The notes: generated by a model from the sequence alone, not told the origin. Shown: positions 8,957-19,343, counted from the first letter of the stretch. The stretch: 61,209 nt of DNA from Dickeya undicola (GCF_000784735.1 NZ_JSYG01000035.1:1-61209); one strand, 5' to 3'. Translations and numbers: made by a program.

Positions 8957-10021
8957 TTACTGATTGACGCTTCGTACACTCAGCTCGTTATGAACCGAGC
9001 GCAGCAATGTCTCTGTACTTTCCCAACTGATGCAGGCATCCGTCACCGATACCCCGTAACGCATGTCGGCACGTGGTTGCTCGGAAGACTGATTGCCCTC
9101 GTGGATATGGCTCTCCAGCATCAGCCCGATAATAGAGCGGTTACCGGATTTGATCTGCTCGATCACCGACTCCACCACCAGTGGCTGCCGACGGTAGTCT
9201 TTGCTGGAGTTACCGTGGCTACAATCTATCATCAGCGCCGGATTCAGTCCTGCATCGTGCATCTGTTTTTCACACTCAGCCACGTCTTCCGCGCTGTAAT
9301 TCGGCTTTTTGCCGCCACGCAGGATCACATGTCCATCCGGATTTCCCTGCGTCTGCAATAAACAAACCTGACCGCTCTGATTGATACCGACAAAGCGATG
9401 CGGCATTGACGCGGCTTTCATGGCGTTAATGGCGGTGCCAAGGCTACCGTCAGTGCCGTTTTTGAAGCCCACCGGCATGGATAACCCAGAAGCCATCTCG
9501 CGGTGAGTCTGGGATTCGGTGGTTCTGGCGCCAATCGCCGACCAGCTGAACAAATCCCCCAGGTATTGCGGGCTATTCGGGTCCAGCGCTTCAGTCGCCA
9601 GCGGTAACCCCATGTTTACCAGCTTAAGCAGCAAATCGCGGGCGATATGCAACCCCGCCTCCATATCAAAGGAACCATCCATGTAGGGATCATTGATCAA
9701 CCCTTTCCAGCCAACAGTGGTACGGGGTTTTTCAAAATAGACACGCATGACGATATACAGCCGATCGCTCAATTCGGCTGACAGGGATTGCAGACGACGC
9801 GCGTAATCGAGCGCGGCATCCGTATCATGAATAGAACAGGGACCACACACCACCAGCAGACGTTTGTCGTTGCCATGAATAATGTCAGCAATGGTTTTCC
9901 GCGACAGAGCAATCGCCTGCTGTTCCGGCTCATTGAGCGGGAATTTGGCTTTCAGTTCGTCGGGAGTAATAAGAACCTGTTCGGCGCTGATATTAATATT
10001 ATTGAGCGTGTCTTTTTGCAT
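8957..10021 (-). CDS. aroF: DAHP synthase, tyrosine-sensitive
   Basis: Condenses phosphoenolpyruvate and erythrose-4-phosphate to DAHP, the first step of the shikimate pathway. Its 354 residues are close to E. coli AroF (356). Class I motifs visible are LLVVCGPCSIHD, KPRTTVGWKGL, DGSLGTAINAM and MIDCSHGNSSKD. Assignment to AroF rather than AroG or AroH rests on coupling to tyrA and divergence from yfiL, the E. coli arrangement. Confidence 0.96.
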   Translation of the reverse strand: MQKDTLNNINISAEQVLITPDELKAKFPLNEPEQQAIALSRKTIADIIHGNDKRLLVVCGPCSIHDTDAALDYARRLQSLSAELSDRLYIVMRVYFEKPRTTVGWKGLINDPYMDGSFDMEAGLHIARDLLLKLVNMGLPLATEALDPNSPQYLGDLFSWSAIGARTTESQTHREMASGLSMPVGFKNGTDGSLGTAINAMKAASMPHRFVGINQSGQVCLLQTQGNPDGHVILRGGKKPNYSAEDVAECEKQMHDAGLNPALMIDCSHGNSSKDYRRQPLVVESVIEQIKSGNRSIIGLMLESHIHEGNQSSEQPRADMRYGVSVTDACISWESTETLLRSVHNELSVRSVNQ

Positions 10022-10089
10022 GATGATGATCCTGTATGTTCCTTTGGTATGAAGGGAGCTATTTCGTCATTGTCGGTAACAGGCTCACA

Positions 10090-10144
10090 CCTTAACACAC
10101 AGGTCGTAAATTTTTCAAGCCATAGGTGTAAAGTTAAAATTACT
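10090..10144 (-). promoter_or_regulatory. aroF-tyrA promoter with TyrR-like boxes
   Basis: On the minus strand TTGAAA (10113-10118), 17 bp and TTAAGG (10090-10095) form a sigma-70 promoter. TGTAAA-N6-ATTACT (10127-10144) and a weaker CGTAAA-N6-AAGCCA (10105-10122) resemble TyrR boxes (TGTAAA-N6-TTTACA); the second overlaps the -35. TyrR repression of aroF is known in E. coli; the boxes here are imperfect. Confidence 0.6.
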
Positions 10145-10646
10145 CCCGTAAGGCCGATTGGTACTCACAAAACGGGTTAGTACCTATTGGGCGAATCTCA
10201 CCACCGAATTCGGTAATGCATTGAAAGCACGGTGTCATCACGCTATCACCGCCTCCCTGGCATTTGGCAGCGGAAAATCGGCCATTCTAAAGTGATTTCG
10301 AAGCTTGATGATGTTACTGCTGATATTTGACGAGTGCAGATAACATGCCTTCGTAGAACAAACACTGACTACTTGCTTAACCGTTGATAAACCACATAAC
10401 TGACGAAAGCAGCGACCACTGACCACACCACGTGTAAATAAAAATATACACAAGTGATTTGGCGTCACGACAACGCATCTCAGCCACGGCTATCACTGTA
10501 TGTTTGTATGTTGTTGGGCATACCGCTAAATTGAGTGAAGAGCGCCAAACAGGCACAGCACACTGAAATCATTAAAAGAAAAATAGGAAATTGCGTAATA
10601 TTAGGCCGTATGTCTCCATTCTGACGCTGTAAAAATAGGTTCGATC
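10145..10646. other. intergenic region aroF-yfiL
   Basis: Apart from the aroF upstream control region I see no convincing gene, RNA or repeat here. A short minus-strand frame (10238-10468) has no ribosome site or coding character. The yfiL promoter presumably lies in the last 100 bp but is not clear. Confidence 0.5.
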
Positions 10647-11024
10647 ATGAGAAAGGGTATAGTGCTGGTAGGGTTGTTACTCCTCGTCGGGTGCCAGTCC
10701 ATTCCATCGGTATCGCCAACTAAAAGTGAGTCCAATTTCTGGTATGACGCGGGATATAAAGACGCCACCAGCGGTATGTTTGTGAGAGATAACGAAACAC
10801 TGTCGGAATGGTTTGGCAATCCGGATGTTGATCGCCATGCCTATCTGAACGGGTATCGGGCGGGGCAGACGGAATGGTGCCACCCCAATAATGTCACCGT
10901 CTGGGGGCAAGCAGGAAAACCCTTCCCGGCTAGCTGCGACAGCGTCAATGATGCAGAAAAGTTGAAAAAATTATGGCAACGCGCAGTGGATGAATCGACC
11001 AGCCATAACAGGTCAATCTACTAA
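10647..11024 (+). CDS. yfiL: YfiL-like lipoprotein (DUF2799)
   Basis: A 125-residue secreted lipoprotein of unknown function. The signal peptide ends in LLVGC, with the lipid-modified Cys at residue 16. The mature part carries the DUF2799 pattern also found in E. coli YfiL: FWYDAGYKDATSG, then DRHAYLNGYRAGQTEWC and FPASCDSV, and a WQRAVDE-like tail. The paired cysteines may form a disulfide in the periplasm. Divergent from aroF as in E. coli. Confidence 0.82.
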   Translation: MRKGIVLVGLLLLVGCQSIPSVSPTKSESNFWYDAGYKDATSGMFVRDNETLSEWFGNPDVDRHAYLNGYRAGQTEWCHPNNVTVWGQAGKPFPASCDSVNDAEKLKKLWQRAVDESTSHNRSIY

Positions 11025-11173
11025 TTTTCGCAACACGTTGCCTCTCAGCTGCCAATAACTGCGACTAAGCCCAGGTAGCTCGGTATGAACCCAGCCAGCC
11101 CCCCTCGCTGGCAGCGAGCATCCCACTATCCCCACGTTCACCCACCATACCAATGAGCTTGTCCGCAACCTGA

Positions 11174-11207
11174 CTATTTTATTACCCACTCTATTTTATT
11201 ACCCACT
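11174..11207. repeat. 17-bp perfect tandem duplication
   Basis: CTATTTTATTACCCACT occurs twice head to tail (11174-11190 and 11191-11207) in the otherwise featureless 11025-11399 gap between yfiL and the methyltransferase gene. It looks like a slippage duplication. Confidence 0.9.
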
Positions 11208-11399
11208 GAGAAGATTTTCGGATAAATCATCTACCGTCAGTGATGAACCAAACTTATAATAACCCAACTAAATCATAACAATTTGAAACTAGATACTGAT
11301 GCCAAATGGAATTGAACATACGCATTCGTTTTGTTTGCCATCATTGCCCTGGTCAGACCTTCACCCATCACGCAATAAGCTGGCAAACAGGACTTCATT

Positions 11400-12350
11400 A
11401 TGAAAAGCACGTCATCGCATTCCGGACAAGGACAGCTACTGTCTCATCACTCAACGTCACCTGATGATCATCAAGCTACTCTCGATGCCGTCAGAACGAG
11501 GATCCGCCAGTCTGGTGATCTCCCTGGTGCCACAGTGGAAGAACAAATCGCAATTGCAGAGGAGCTGGGGACATTCGACCTTGGGCAATTTCTTCTGGCA
11601 CATCGAGGGCTGAACGCTTACTGGACTCACCATTTGGTCACTTACCCTTCCGCTTTCGCCACGCGGTCATCCAACAGTGATCTGGAAAAATTAATCTACG
11701 AACGATTACCCGCGGTACTTGCTACCCGTGAGCGGTTCAGTATTTTCCGCCAGCAGTTACAATCACGGTTACATGACGATATGGTACTGGCTTCTGTACC
11801 TTGTGGTCTGATGGGAGACTTGCTGCTGCTGGATTATTCACATTATCAGGATGTGCGATTAATCGGCGTAGACTTGGATATGCAAGCGCTGGAGGCCGCG
11901 AACGCACTGGCTCAACAGCAGCATTGCGACGATCGTATCACGTTGCTGCAGTGCGATGCCTGGTCATTACAATTGCCAGAACCCGTAGATGTCCTGACGA
12001 GTAATGGACTCAACGTTTATGAGCCAGATGATGAAAAAGTGACAGCACTCTATCGAGCATTCAATCAGGCACTAAAACCTGGGGGGACGTTGATCACCAG
12101 TTTTCTAACGCCCCCCCCGGTGTTATCGGCAGAATCGACCTGGCAGGTCACCGAGGAAGAGCAGCGCTTGCTTCCCTTACAGCACTTACTGTTTTCACGC
12201 ATTCTGGAAGCCAGATGGACTGCATTCCGCACCTATACCCAGACACAGCGTCAGTTGGAACAAGCGGGATTCAGCGACATACATTTTATTGATGATCGCA
12301 TGAGGATGTATCCTACCGTGATCGCCAGGAAAACAGAGAAAGCCGCATAA
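11400..12350 (+). CDS. class I SAM-dependent methyltransferase, substrate unknown
   Basis: A 316-residue protein. A helical N-terminal region of about 110 residues precedes a Rossmann-like core. The SAM site is recognisable but divergent: VLASVPCGLMGDLLLLDY in place of VLDxGxGxG (about 129-146), then LIGVDLDMQAL (acidic end of strand 2), CDAWSL (motif III) and LKPGGTLITSFL (motif IV-V). It is monocistronic, with only a weak ribosome site before the ATG. Substrate cannot be told from sequence. A cytoplasmic small-molecule methyltransferase is the simplest reading. Confidence 0.72.
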   Translation: MKSTSSHSGQGQLLSHHSTSPDDHQATLDAVRTRIRQSGDLPGATVEEQIAIAEELGTFDLGQFLLAHRGLNAYWTHHLVTYPSAFATRSSNSDLEKLIYERLPAVLATRERFSIFRQQLQSRLHDDMVLASVPCGLMGDLLLLDYSHYQDVRLIGVDLDMQALEAANALAQQQHCDDRITLLQCDAWSLQLPEPVDVLTSNGLNVYEPDDEKVTALYRAFNQALKPGGTLITSFLTPPPVLSAESTWQVTEEEQRLLPLQHLLFSRILEARWTAFRTYTQTQRQLEQAGFSDIHFIDDRMRMYPTVIARKTEKAA

Positions 12351-12368
12351 CACGGATAAGACTCCAAA

Positions 12369-12397
12369 TAAAAAAGGGGTGGCAAATGCCACCCCTT
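12369..12397 (-). terminator. terminator of the rpsP-rimM-trmD-rplS operon
   Basis: A 10-bp stem (12374-12383 with 12388-12397) is followed on the minus strand by TTTTTTATTTGG, 30 bp past rplS. Confidence 0.9.
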
Positions 12398-12427
12398 ATC
12401 GCTTTCGGATGTTGCGAAAGCGTATGC

Positions 12428-12790
<363 letters not shown>

Positions 12791-12845
12791 CTAGGTAAAC
12801 TGATATATGGGTTCGTCCGGCACTGCCGCAACGGCCCCCTAATAC

Positions 12846-13595
12846 TCATTGTTGTTCGGACTGATATTCCTGTTGAAACTCAGTCAACAACGTTGCTTGC
12901 TCGTCAGTCAGAGCTAGGCTTTTCAGAAGTTCAGGTCTTCTAAGCCAGGTTCGGCCCAGCGACTGCTTCAAACGCCAGCGGCGTATTTCCGCATGGTTGC
13001 CCGACAGCAATACCGCCGGTACATCCATACCTTCCAACACTTCAGGCCGAGTGTAGTGAGGACAATCCAACAACCCATCGGCAAAAGAATCTTCTTGTGC
13101 CGAAGCTTCATGACCCAGCACGCCGGGAATAAACCGGGCGACAGAATCAATCAGCGTCATTGCAGGTAGTTCACCACCACTGAGAACGTAGTCACCGATT
13201 GACCATTCTTCGTCAATTTCGGTTTTGATGACACGTTCATCAATGCCCTCGTACCTTCCACAAACCAGAATCATCTTCTGATGTGTGGCGAGCTGGCTTA
13301 CGCCTTGCTGATCCAGTTTGCGACCCTGCGGTGACAGATAAATCACCCGAGCCCCTTCGCCTGCCGCTGCTTTTGCTGCGTGGATAGCATCCCGTAAGGG
13401 TTGCACCATCATCAACATACCGGGGCCACCGCCATAAGGGCGATCATCCACCGTGCGATGCCGATCGTAAGTGAAGTCGCGAGGACTCCAGTACTGTACG
13501 CTCAGCAGGCCATTTTTAACTGCCCGGCCAGTGACTCCATAATCAGTAATAGCGCGGAACATCTCAGGAAACAGGCTAATCACCCCAATCCACAT
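12846..13595 (-). CDS. trmD: tRNA (guanine37-N1)-methyltransferase
   Basis: Methylates G37 next to the anticodon to prevent +1 frameshifting. SPOUT-class dimer with a deep trefoil knot; the knot and SAM motifs are [13 protein letters not shown] and [13 protein letters not shown]. The start is the ATG at 13593-13595 ([13 protein letters not shown], as in E. coli), giving 249 residues. A longer in-frame start would overlap rimM. E. coli TrmD is 255 aa; the C-terminal tail is slightly shorter here. Confidence 0.98.
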   Translation of the reverse strand: MWIGVISLFPEMFRAITDYGVTGRAVKNGLLSVQYWSPRDFTYDRHRTVDDRPYGGGPGMLMMVQPLRDAIHAAKAAAGEGARVIYLSPQGRKLDQQGVSQLATHQKMILVCGRYEGIDERVIKTEIDEEWSIGDYVLSGGELPAMTLIDSVARFIPGVLGHEASAQEDSFADGLLDCPHYTRPEVLEGMDVPAVLLSGNHAEIRRWRLKQSLGRTWLRRPELLKSLALTDEQATLLTEFQQEYQSEQQ

Positions 13596-13633
13596 AGCAC
13601 CGTTCCACTCATTAACTGCAGATTTTACAGAGT

Positions 13634-14182
13634 TCAAAAACCAGGATCCCAGTCTACTTCAATACGATGCGTAGACAGGTCAACGTGCTTGATAACCTGC
13701 TCGGTCAGAAACGGAATCAACCGTTCCTTGACTCCGTAAGCATCTTTTAGGTTAGCTCTTACTACCAGAACGTCATTAGAACCGGTTTCCATCATATCGA
13801 TGACTTTTCCCAGCTCATAGCCACCTACGGTGACGACATCGCAGCCAATAAGATCTTTCCAGTAATAATCACCCTCACCCAGTTCAGGCAACTGGGCCGA
13901 ATCCACGACAATTTCGCAATTAGTCAGTAAATTCGCCGCATCCCGATCGTCAATATCTTTGATTTTGATGACCAGGTCCTGATTATGGTGCCGCCAGCTC
14001 TCGATCTCGATCGGTTGCCACAGCCCTTTATTCCGGATGAACCAAGGTTGATAATCAAAAATGCTTTCGGCGTCTTCGGTGGATGAAAATACCCTGAGCC
14101 AACCTTTGATGCCGTACGTCGACCCCATTTTCCCCAATGTAATCGGGTTGACCGGGGCTTTCGGGCTGAGTTGCTTGCTCAT
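13634..14182 (-). CDS. rimM: 16S rRNA processing protein RimM
   Basis: Assembly factor for the 30S head that binds S19. The 182 residues are the same length as in E. coli. An N-terminal RimM beta-barrel ([20 protein letters not shown]) is joined to a C-terminal PRC barrel ([21 protein letters not shown]). The start is the ATG at 14180-14182 (MSKQLSP). It sits 18 bp after rpsP and 38 bp before trmD. Confidence 0.98.
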   Translation of the reverse strand: MSKQLSPKAPVNPITLGKMGSTYGIKGWLRVFSSTEDAESIFDYQPWFIRNKGLWQPIEIESWRHHNQDLVIKIKDIDDRDAANLLTNCEIVVDSAQLPELGEGDYYWKDLIGCDVVTVGGYELGKVIDMMETGSNDVLVVRANLKDAYGVKERLIPFLTEQVIKHVDLSTHRIEVDWDPGF

Positions 14183-14200
14183 TACCACCACCGCAACAGA

Positions 14201-14449
14201 TTACGCTGCTTTCTTCGCGTCTTTGATCAGCGCAGAAACGCGATCAGAAACAGTAGCCCCCTGACCAACCCAATGCTCGATACGGTCAAGATCCAGGCGC
14301 AGGCCTTCAGCTTTACCGGTAGCGATCGGGTTGAAGAAACCTACGCGCTCAATGAAACGACCGTCGCGCGCATTGCGGCTATCGGTCACAACGACTTGAT
14401 AGAACGGGCGTTTTTTAGCGCCGCCACGTGCCAAACGAATTGTTACCAT
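14201..14449 (-). CDS. rpsP: 30S ribosomal protein S16
   Basis: An 82-residue protein of the 30S body. The sequence starts [20 protein letters not shown] and holds [14 protein letters not shown], both diagnostic. The start chosen follows AAGAGGATGTT; an upstream in-frame ATG within the leader hairpin region is not plausible. First gene of the operon, behind its own promoter and leader hairpin. Confidence 0.98.
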   Translation of the reverse strand: MVTIRLARGGAKKRPFYQVVVTDSRNARDGRFIERVGFFNPIATGKAEGLRLDLDRIEHWVGQGATVSDRVSALIKDAKKAA

Positions 14450-14477
14450 AACATCCTCTTTAGTTAATAAAACAACC

Positions 14478-14552
14478 GGGCCCCATCGAGGAACGGGGCC
14501 CAGTGTCATATAAAAAGCCCGAAGATTTTACTCATTTTGGTGCAAAAAGCAA
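14478..14552 (-). promoter_or_regulatory. rpsP operon promoter and leader hairpin
   Basis: On the minus strand TTGCTT (14547-14552), 16 bp and TAAAAT (14525-14530) form a promoter whose discriminator CTTCGGGC is G/C-rich, as in stringently controlled ribosomal promoters. In the leader, GGGCCCC (14478-14484) pairs with GGGGCCC (14495-14501) to form a stable hairpin before GGTTGTTTT, which could act as a weak attenuator. Function is inferred from position. Confidence 0.65.
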
Positions 14553-14608
14553 TCTAAAACCATGCATTCACACCATCGACTTTTCCGTCGGGGTCACATA
14601 TTCACGAC

Positions 14609-15970
14609 TTAACGGCCTGGAAAACCTGGCGGCATCATCCCTTTCATGCCTCGCATCATCTTAGCCAGGCCCCCATTTTTCATTTTTTTCATCATGCGCT
14701 GCATATCATCAAACTGTTTCAGCAGTCGGTTGACATCCTGCACCTGCATCCCGGATCCCATCGCAATGCGGCGCTTACGCGAACCCTTGATGATTTCCGG
14801 CTTGGCGCGCTCCTGCAACGTCATGGAATTGATGATCGCCTCCATTCGCACCAATACCTTGTCATCCATCTGCGATTTCACGTTATCCGGAATCTGCCCC
14901 ATACCCGGCAGCTTGCTCATCATGCTAGCCATGCCGCCCATGTTGCGCATCTGTTTTAGCTGATCCAGAAAATCGGTCAGATCAAATCCATCACCTTTCT
15001 TCAGTTTTTTAGCCAGTTTCTCGGCCTGAGAACGGTCGACCTTGCTTTCCAGTTCCTCAATCAGCGAGAGCACGTCGCCCATACCGAGAATACGTGAAGC
15101 GATACGATCCGGGTAGAACGGCTCCAGCGCATCAGTCTTTTCGCCGACGCCCAGGAACTTGATGGGTTTACCCGTAATATGACGGATAGACAGCGCTGCA
15201 CCACCACGGGCATCACCATCAATCTTAGTCAGAATCACCCCAGTCAACGGCAATGCTTCGTTAAAGGCTTTAGCTGTATTCGCTGCATCCTGGCCGGTCA
15301 TGGCGTCAACCACAAACAGCGTTTCGACCGGATTGATCGACGCATGAACCTGCTTGATTTCATCCATCATGGCGTCATCGACATGCAAACGACCAGCAGT
15401 ATCCACCAGCAGAACATCGTAGAATTTCAGTTTGGCGTGCTGCAACGCACGATTAACGATGTCGATAGGTTTTTCATGCGCTTCCGAGGGGAAGAAATCA
15501 ACGCCGACGGTCTGCGCCAACGTTTCCAACTGTTTGATCGCCGCCGGGCGGTACACGTCCGCCGACACCACCAGTACTTTCTTCTTCTGTTTTTCACGCA
15601 GGAATTTGCCCAGCTTACCAACACTGGTGGTTTTCCCCGCCCCTTGCAGGCCCGCCATCAGCACCACCGCTGGTGGCTGAGCAGCCAGATTGAGCGCCTG
15701 GTTGACCTCGCCCATGGCGGTTACCAGCTCGTTCTGCACAATCTTGACGAACTCTTGTCCCGGCGTCAGGCTTTTGTTGACTTCGTGACCAACCGCCTGC
15801 TCTTTTACACGGTTGATAAAGTCACGTACCACTGGCAACGCCACGTCGGCTTCCAGCAGCGCCATACGGACTTCACGCAGCGTATCCTTGATATTGTCTT
15901 CCGTCAGCCGCCCACGGCCGCTGATATTGCGCAGAGTGCGCGATAGTCGATCGGTTAAATTTTCAAACAT
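14609..15970 (-). CDS. ffh: Signal recognition particle protein Ffh
   Basis: GTPase of the SRP that, with 4.5S RNA, delivers ribosomes making membrane proteins to FtsY. The 453 residues match E. coli Ffh. N domain (about 1-90), G domain with GLQGAGKTTS (near 105), DTAGR and TKIDGDARGG, and a methionine-rich M domain ending in the GMKGMMPPGFPGR stretch that binds signal peptides and RNA. Divergent from ypjD. Confidence 0.98.
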   Translation of the reverse strand: MFENLTDRLSRTLRNISGRGRLTEDNIKDTLREVRMALLEADVALPVVRDFINRVKEQAVGHEVNKSLTPGQEFVKIVQNELVTAMGEVNQALNLAAQPPAVVLMAGLQGAGKTTSVGKLGKFLREKQKKKVLVVSADVYRPAAIKQLETLAQTVGVDFFPSEAHEKPIDIVNRALQHAKLKFYDVLLVDTAGRLHVDDAMMDEIKQVHASINPVETLFVVDAMTGQDAANTAKAFNEALPLTGVILTKIDGDARGGAALSIRHITGKPIKFLGVGEKTDALEPFYPDRIASRILGMGDVLSLIEELESKVDRSQAEKLAKKLKKGDGFDLTDFLDQLKQMRNMGGMASMMSKLPGMGQIPDNVKSQMDDKVLVRMEAIINSMTLQERAKPEIIKGSRKRRIAMGSGMQVQDVNRLLKQFDDMQRMMKKMKNGGLAKMMRGMKGMMPPGFPGR

Positions 15971-16142
15971 ATCTCATGCTCAATGTGAAACTGGCCGCTA
16001 CCGCGACGCGAACAGCGAGGAGTATAACACGAAAGCCAGACCAATCTGCGTGCGCCGACACGGATAACTGGTTGGTGGCGGTGACGACTAAGGCTATACT
16101 GACCCTTCATTTTACTCAGTTGATATTGAATAACCTATCGCT

Positions 16143-16937
16143 ATGTCTGTCTTCGCCATTGTAGCTTTAGCGGCCTATTTCCTCAGCCTGGGATTAATCA
16201 TTCCTAGTCTGGTGCGAAAAAACGGAACCTACCGCCGTCTGGCAGTGGTATCCGCTACGATCGCCCTGGTCTGCCATGCAGTGGCTTTGTATCAGCGAAT
16301 TTTCGATGTCCAGATCGGGCAAAACCTGAGTCTGTTGAACATTGGCTCCCTCGTCAGCCTGATTATTTGCACGGTGATGACCGTAGTGGCATCGCGCAAT
16401 CGCGGCTGGTTTCTGCTGCCCATCGTCTATACCTTTGCGTTTATAAATCTGGCGTTCGCCAGTTTCATGCCAGGTGAGTTTATTACCCACCTCGAAGCGA
16501 TGCCTGGTCTAATGGTGCACATTGGTCTGGCGCTGTTTGCCTATGCCACGCTGATGATTGCCGCGTTGTATGCGCTGCAATTGGCATTACTGGATTACAT
16601 GCTGAAAACCAAAAAACTGGGATTTACTGCTGACATGCCGCCTCTGCTGGGCATCGAGCGCAAGATGTTCCACATAACCCAGATTGGCGTCATTCTACTG
16701 ACGCTAACGTTATGTACCGGCCTTATCTACATGAACGATTTGCTCAGCAATAAAGAGAACCTTCATAAGGCGTTGTTCTCCCTGCTGGCATGGTTTGTCT
16801 ACATTCTGCTGCTCTGGGGACACTATCACGAAGGCTGGCGCGGACGCCGGGTGGTGTGGTTCAACCTGATCGGCGCACTGTTGCTGACGCTCTCCTACTT
16901 CGGCAGTCGGGTCATCCAGAACTTCCTGGCGCATTGA
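16143..16937 (+). CDS. ypjD: YpjD, CcsA/CcmC-like inner membrane protein
   Basis: A 264-residue protein of about eight membrane segments in the cytochrome c assembly (CcsA/CcmC) family. The family's late motif is visible as WGHYHEGWRGRR, and the N-terminal segments match enterobacterial YpjD next to ffh. Its function is not established; a link to magnesium transport through the neighbouring corB has been suggested in E. coli. corB is absent here: the gene is followed by a terminator and then luxS. Confidence 0.87.
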   Translation: MSVFAIVALAAYFLSLGLIIPSLVRKNGTYRRLAVVSATIALVCHAVALYQRIFDVQIGQNLSLLNIGSLVSLIICTVMTVVASRNRGWFLLPIVYTFAFINLAFASFMPGEFITHLEAMPGLMVHIGLALFAYATLMIAALYALQLALLDYMLKTKKLGFTADMPPLLGIERKMFHITQIGVILLTLTLCTGLIYMNDLLSNKENLHKALFSLLAWFVYILLLWGHYHEGWRGRRVVWFNLIGALLLTLSYFGSRVIQNFLAH

Positions 16938-16971
16938 CCGCTTATTCGACTAACACGTTTATCCGTCGCAT

Positions 16972-17001
16972 AAAAAAAGAGAGCCATGGCTCTCTTTTTT
17001 T
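16972..17001. terminator. bidirectional terminator between ypjD and luxS
   Basis: A 13-bp stem around an AT centre (16973-17000) includes A and T runs on either side, so it can end both ypjD and convergent luxS. Confidence 0.9.
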
Positions 17002-17022
17002 ATTGCATACGTGTGACGTCAA

Positions 17023-17538
17023 TCAGATGTGTAATTCCGCCAATTTGTCTTTCGGCAGCGCCAGATCGTCGTTTTTGTTGACGAGAACGTCGTGATCCAG
17101 AATGTGGCGTGCAATGTCCTGAGCTTCGGTCAGGGAATGCATTTCATAGGTGCCACACTGATATTCGTTCAGTTCCGGAATCTTACGCTGATCGGTAACC
17201 TTAAGCACATCCGTCATGGCCGCTTTCCAGGCGTCAGCCACACGCTGTTCTTCCGGCGTGCCAATCAGGCTCATGTAGAAACCGGTACGGCAACCCATAG
17301 GAGAGATATCGATGATCTCGACGCCGTCACCGTTAAGGTGATCACGCATGAAACCCGCGAACAGGTGCTCCAGAGTATGGATACCACGCTCCGGCATGAT
17401 CTCCTGATTAGGGCGGCAGAAACGCAGATCAAACACAGTAATCGTATCACCATGAGGGGTTGTCATGGTTTTGGCCACGCGAACGGCAGGTGCAGCCATA
17501 CGAGTATGATCGACAGTAAAACTATCCAGTAATGGCAT
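17023..17538 (-). CDS. luxS: S-ribosylhomocysteine lyase, AI-2 synthase
   Basis: Splits S-ribosylhomocysteine to homocysteine and DPD, the precursor of autoinducer-2, in the activated methyl cycle. The 171 residues match the family. Metal ligands are His54 and His58 in HTLEH and Cys128 in YQCGTY; Cys83 in MGCRTG and Glu57 serve catalysis. The gene has a strong AGGAGG site. Its 5' leader is antisense to the divergent micA sRNA, as in E. coli. Confidence 0.98.
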   Translation of the reverse strand: MPLLDSFTVDHTRMAAPAVRVAKTMTTPHGDTITVFDLRFCRPNQEIMPERGIHTLEHLFAGFMRDHLNGDGVEIIDISPMGCRTGFYMSLIGTPEEQRVADAWKAAMTDVLKVTDQRKIPELNEYQCGTYEMHSLTEAQDIARHILDHDVLVNKNDDLALPKDKLAELHI

Positions 17539-17577
17539 GTTGCCACCTCCTCATGAAAAATTATTTCTCGTTTCCAG

Positions 17578-17606
17578 GAAACTTTTCTTACCGATGCCGG
17601 TCATAA
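17578..17606 (+). promoter_or_regulatory. sigma-E promoter of micA
   Basis: GAAACTT (17578-17584, within GGAAACTT) and TCATAA (17601-17606), 16 bp apart, resemble the sigma-E consensus (GGAACTT and TCTGA/TCAAA). They place the start at the G of GAAAGACGCG (17612). Confidence 0.82.
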
Positions 17607-17611
17607 CAAAT

Positions 17612-17690
17612 GAAAGACGCGCATTTATTATCATCATCCCTATTATCAGAGATGTTTCTTTGGCCACCGGTGACAACCGCGTGGCCTTTT
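17612..17690 (+). ncRNA. micA: MicA small regulatory RNA
   Basis: Hfq-dependent sRNA of about 79 nt that represses ompA and other envelope genes under sigma-E stress. The 5' end GAAAGACGCGCATTTATTAT and the following CATCATCCC align with E. coli MicA, which pairs with the ompA start region through this segment. A central hairpin (CATCCC..GAGATG) and a GGCCAC/GTGGCC terminator with TTTT follow. The terminator loop is larger than in E. coli. Lies between divergent luxS and gshA, the conserved location. Confidence 0.93.
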
Positions 17691-17709
17691 CTTTTACCGG
17701 CTCCCGGCA

Positions 17710-19263
17710 TTACTGCCTGGAGAGATATGCATCAAAACTCAGCGTATCTTCTGACTCCAGTTGACGTTGGTGCTGCCATGAACGCTCGCACTCGGAAGTA
17801 AACTGGGTTTCAGATAAAATCTCCAGCGGCTCCTGCAACAGTTGCTCGCGGTACTGCCCGGCGAGTTGAAGACCAACGCCGCCACTACCATTTTCCAGCA
17901 TCATCGCCAAAATCCGGGCGGAAAACGTCTTGTCCGGGTCGTCAAATCCTTCAACCAGTTGATCACAGACCTGTCGATAGTACGGCTTAGCTTGCCCCTG
18001 ATCCAACAATTCCGCAACACGCCGCAGATCCGCAAACAGTGAACGTCCAACTTCCGCAATCGTCTGACGCGTTGTATCGCAGCCCATACCGACTGTCTGC
18101 CCCGGTTTACGGCCTTCCAGAATCACCTGATTCCAGTTTTTACGTGTGCAGAGCAGTTCCGATTCACTCATTTCCGGCGCATCCGCCAACGCACACCAAA
18201 TCAGGAACAGATCGAGGAATCGCGCCTGTTCGGCGCTGACGCCGATCGCCGAGAATGGATTGATATCCAGCGAACGCACTTCGATATACTCAATCCCGCC
18301 GCGCAATAGCGCATCGGAAGGTGACTCGCCCGGACGAGTAACGCGTTTAGGCCGGATCGGTGCATACAATTCGTTCTCAATCTGCAGCACATTGGTATTC
18401 AACTGCAGATAACGGCCCTCTTTTTTGAGCCCAATCCCTGCATATTCTTCAGAAGGCGTGTGAATCGCCTTTTTCAGCGCTGAAACATAGGTTTCCAAAC
18501 TGTTGAAGGTAATGCCAAGGTTGCTCTGTGATTTGTTGGTGTAACCCAAGTCACTTAAACGCAACGATGTCGCGTACGGCAGGTAGAGCATACCTTTTTC
18601 CGAACGCTCAAACGGCAAGTGAGTTTCTTTGCCCTGTAGGAAAGAGGAGCAAATCGCTGGCGAGGCACCAAACAGATACGGAATTACCCAGCCGAAACGG
18701 TAGTAATTCCGGATCAGTTGAAAATATCCGGCGGAAATCGCTTCCTTACCGCTGATAGCGTCGGTAATGCCATCACGAGCCTGCCAGAATGCCAACGGCA
18801 GCGAAAAATTATAATGCACGCCAGAAATGGTCTGCATCAACGCGCCATAGCGGTTTTTCAGGCCCTCACGATATAGCGTTTTAAAACGACCAATATTCGA
18901 GGAACCATACTGCGCCAGTTCGATATCCTGCCCTGCTTCAATAAAGCAAGGCATACTTAGCGGCCACATGCGCTCATCATCAAGATGACGCGCCACATAA
19001 CGATGAATATCACGCAAAAAGGTGAGAAGGTGATCAATATCCTTGTCAACCGGCGTAATGAATTCCAGCAATGCTTCAGCAAAATCCGTGGTAATCCAGG
19101 GGTGGGTTAGCGCCGCCCCCAATCTCTCCGGATGCCCTGTCTTCGCCAGATGTCCATTTGCCATCACGCGCAGTGTTTCACGCTCAATGCCACGCTGGAT
19201 CCCTTTTATAGACTGAGGATGTTTTTCCAGCCAGGACAGCGCTTTTGATACGTCCGGGATCAA
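17710..19263 (-). CDS. gshA: Glutamate-cysteine ligase
   Basis: ATP-dependent joining of glutamate and cysteine, the limiting step of glutathione synthesis. The 517 residues compare with 518 in E. coli. Family motifs include GIERETLRV near the N-terminus, [30 protein letters not shown] and LDINPF. Translation starts at TTG (19261-19263) after GGGAGGTCAAT, giving (M)IPDVSKAL as in E. coli, whose gene also uses TTG. The gene ends just past micA on the opposite strand. Confidence 0.97.
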   Translation of the reverse strand: MIPDVSKALSWLEKHPQSIKGIQRGIERETLRVMANGHLAKTGHPERLGAALTHPWITTDFAEALLEFITPVDKDIDHLLTFLRDIHRYVARHLDDERMWPLSMPCFIEAGQDIELAQYGSSNIGRFKTLYREGLKNRYGALMQTISGVHYNFSLPLAFWQARDGITDAISGKEAISAGYFQLIRNYYRFGWVIPYLFGASPAICSSFLQGKETHLPFERSEKGMLYLPYATSLRLSDLGYTNKSQSNLGITFNSLETYVSALKKAIHTPSEEYAGIGLKKEGRYLQLNTNVLQIENELYAPIRPKRVTRPGESPSDALLRGGIEYIEVRSLDINPFSAIGVSAEQARFLDLFLIWCALADAPEMSESELLCTRKNWNQVILEGRKPGQTVGMGCDTTRQTIAEVGRSLFADLRRVAELLDQGQAKPYYRQVCDQLVEGFDDPDKTFSARILAMMLENGSGGVGLQLAGQYREQLLQEPLEILSETQFTSECERSWQHQRQLESEDTLSFDAYLSRQ

Positions 19264-19343
19264 ATTGACCTCCCGCTATGAAGATTTAGTCATGTTAATA
19301 AGAATAATGGATGGTATATGGGGGCAACTATCACAATTACAAC

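Noticed and set aside
10238-10468. 76-codon minus-strand frame upstream of aroF
   Set aside because: Cys- and Ser-rich random-looking product without initiation signals.
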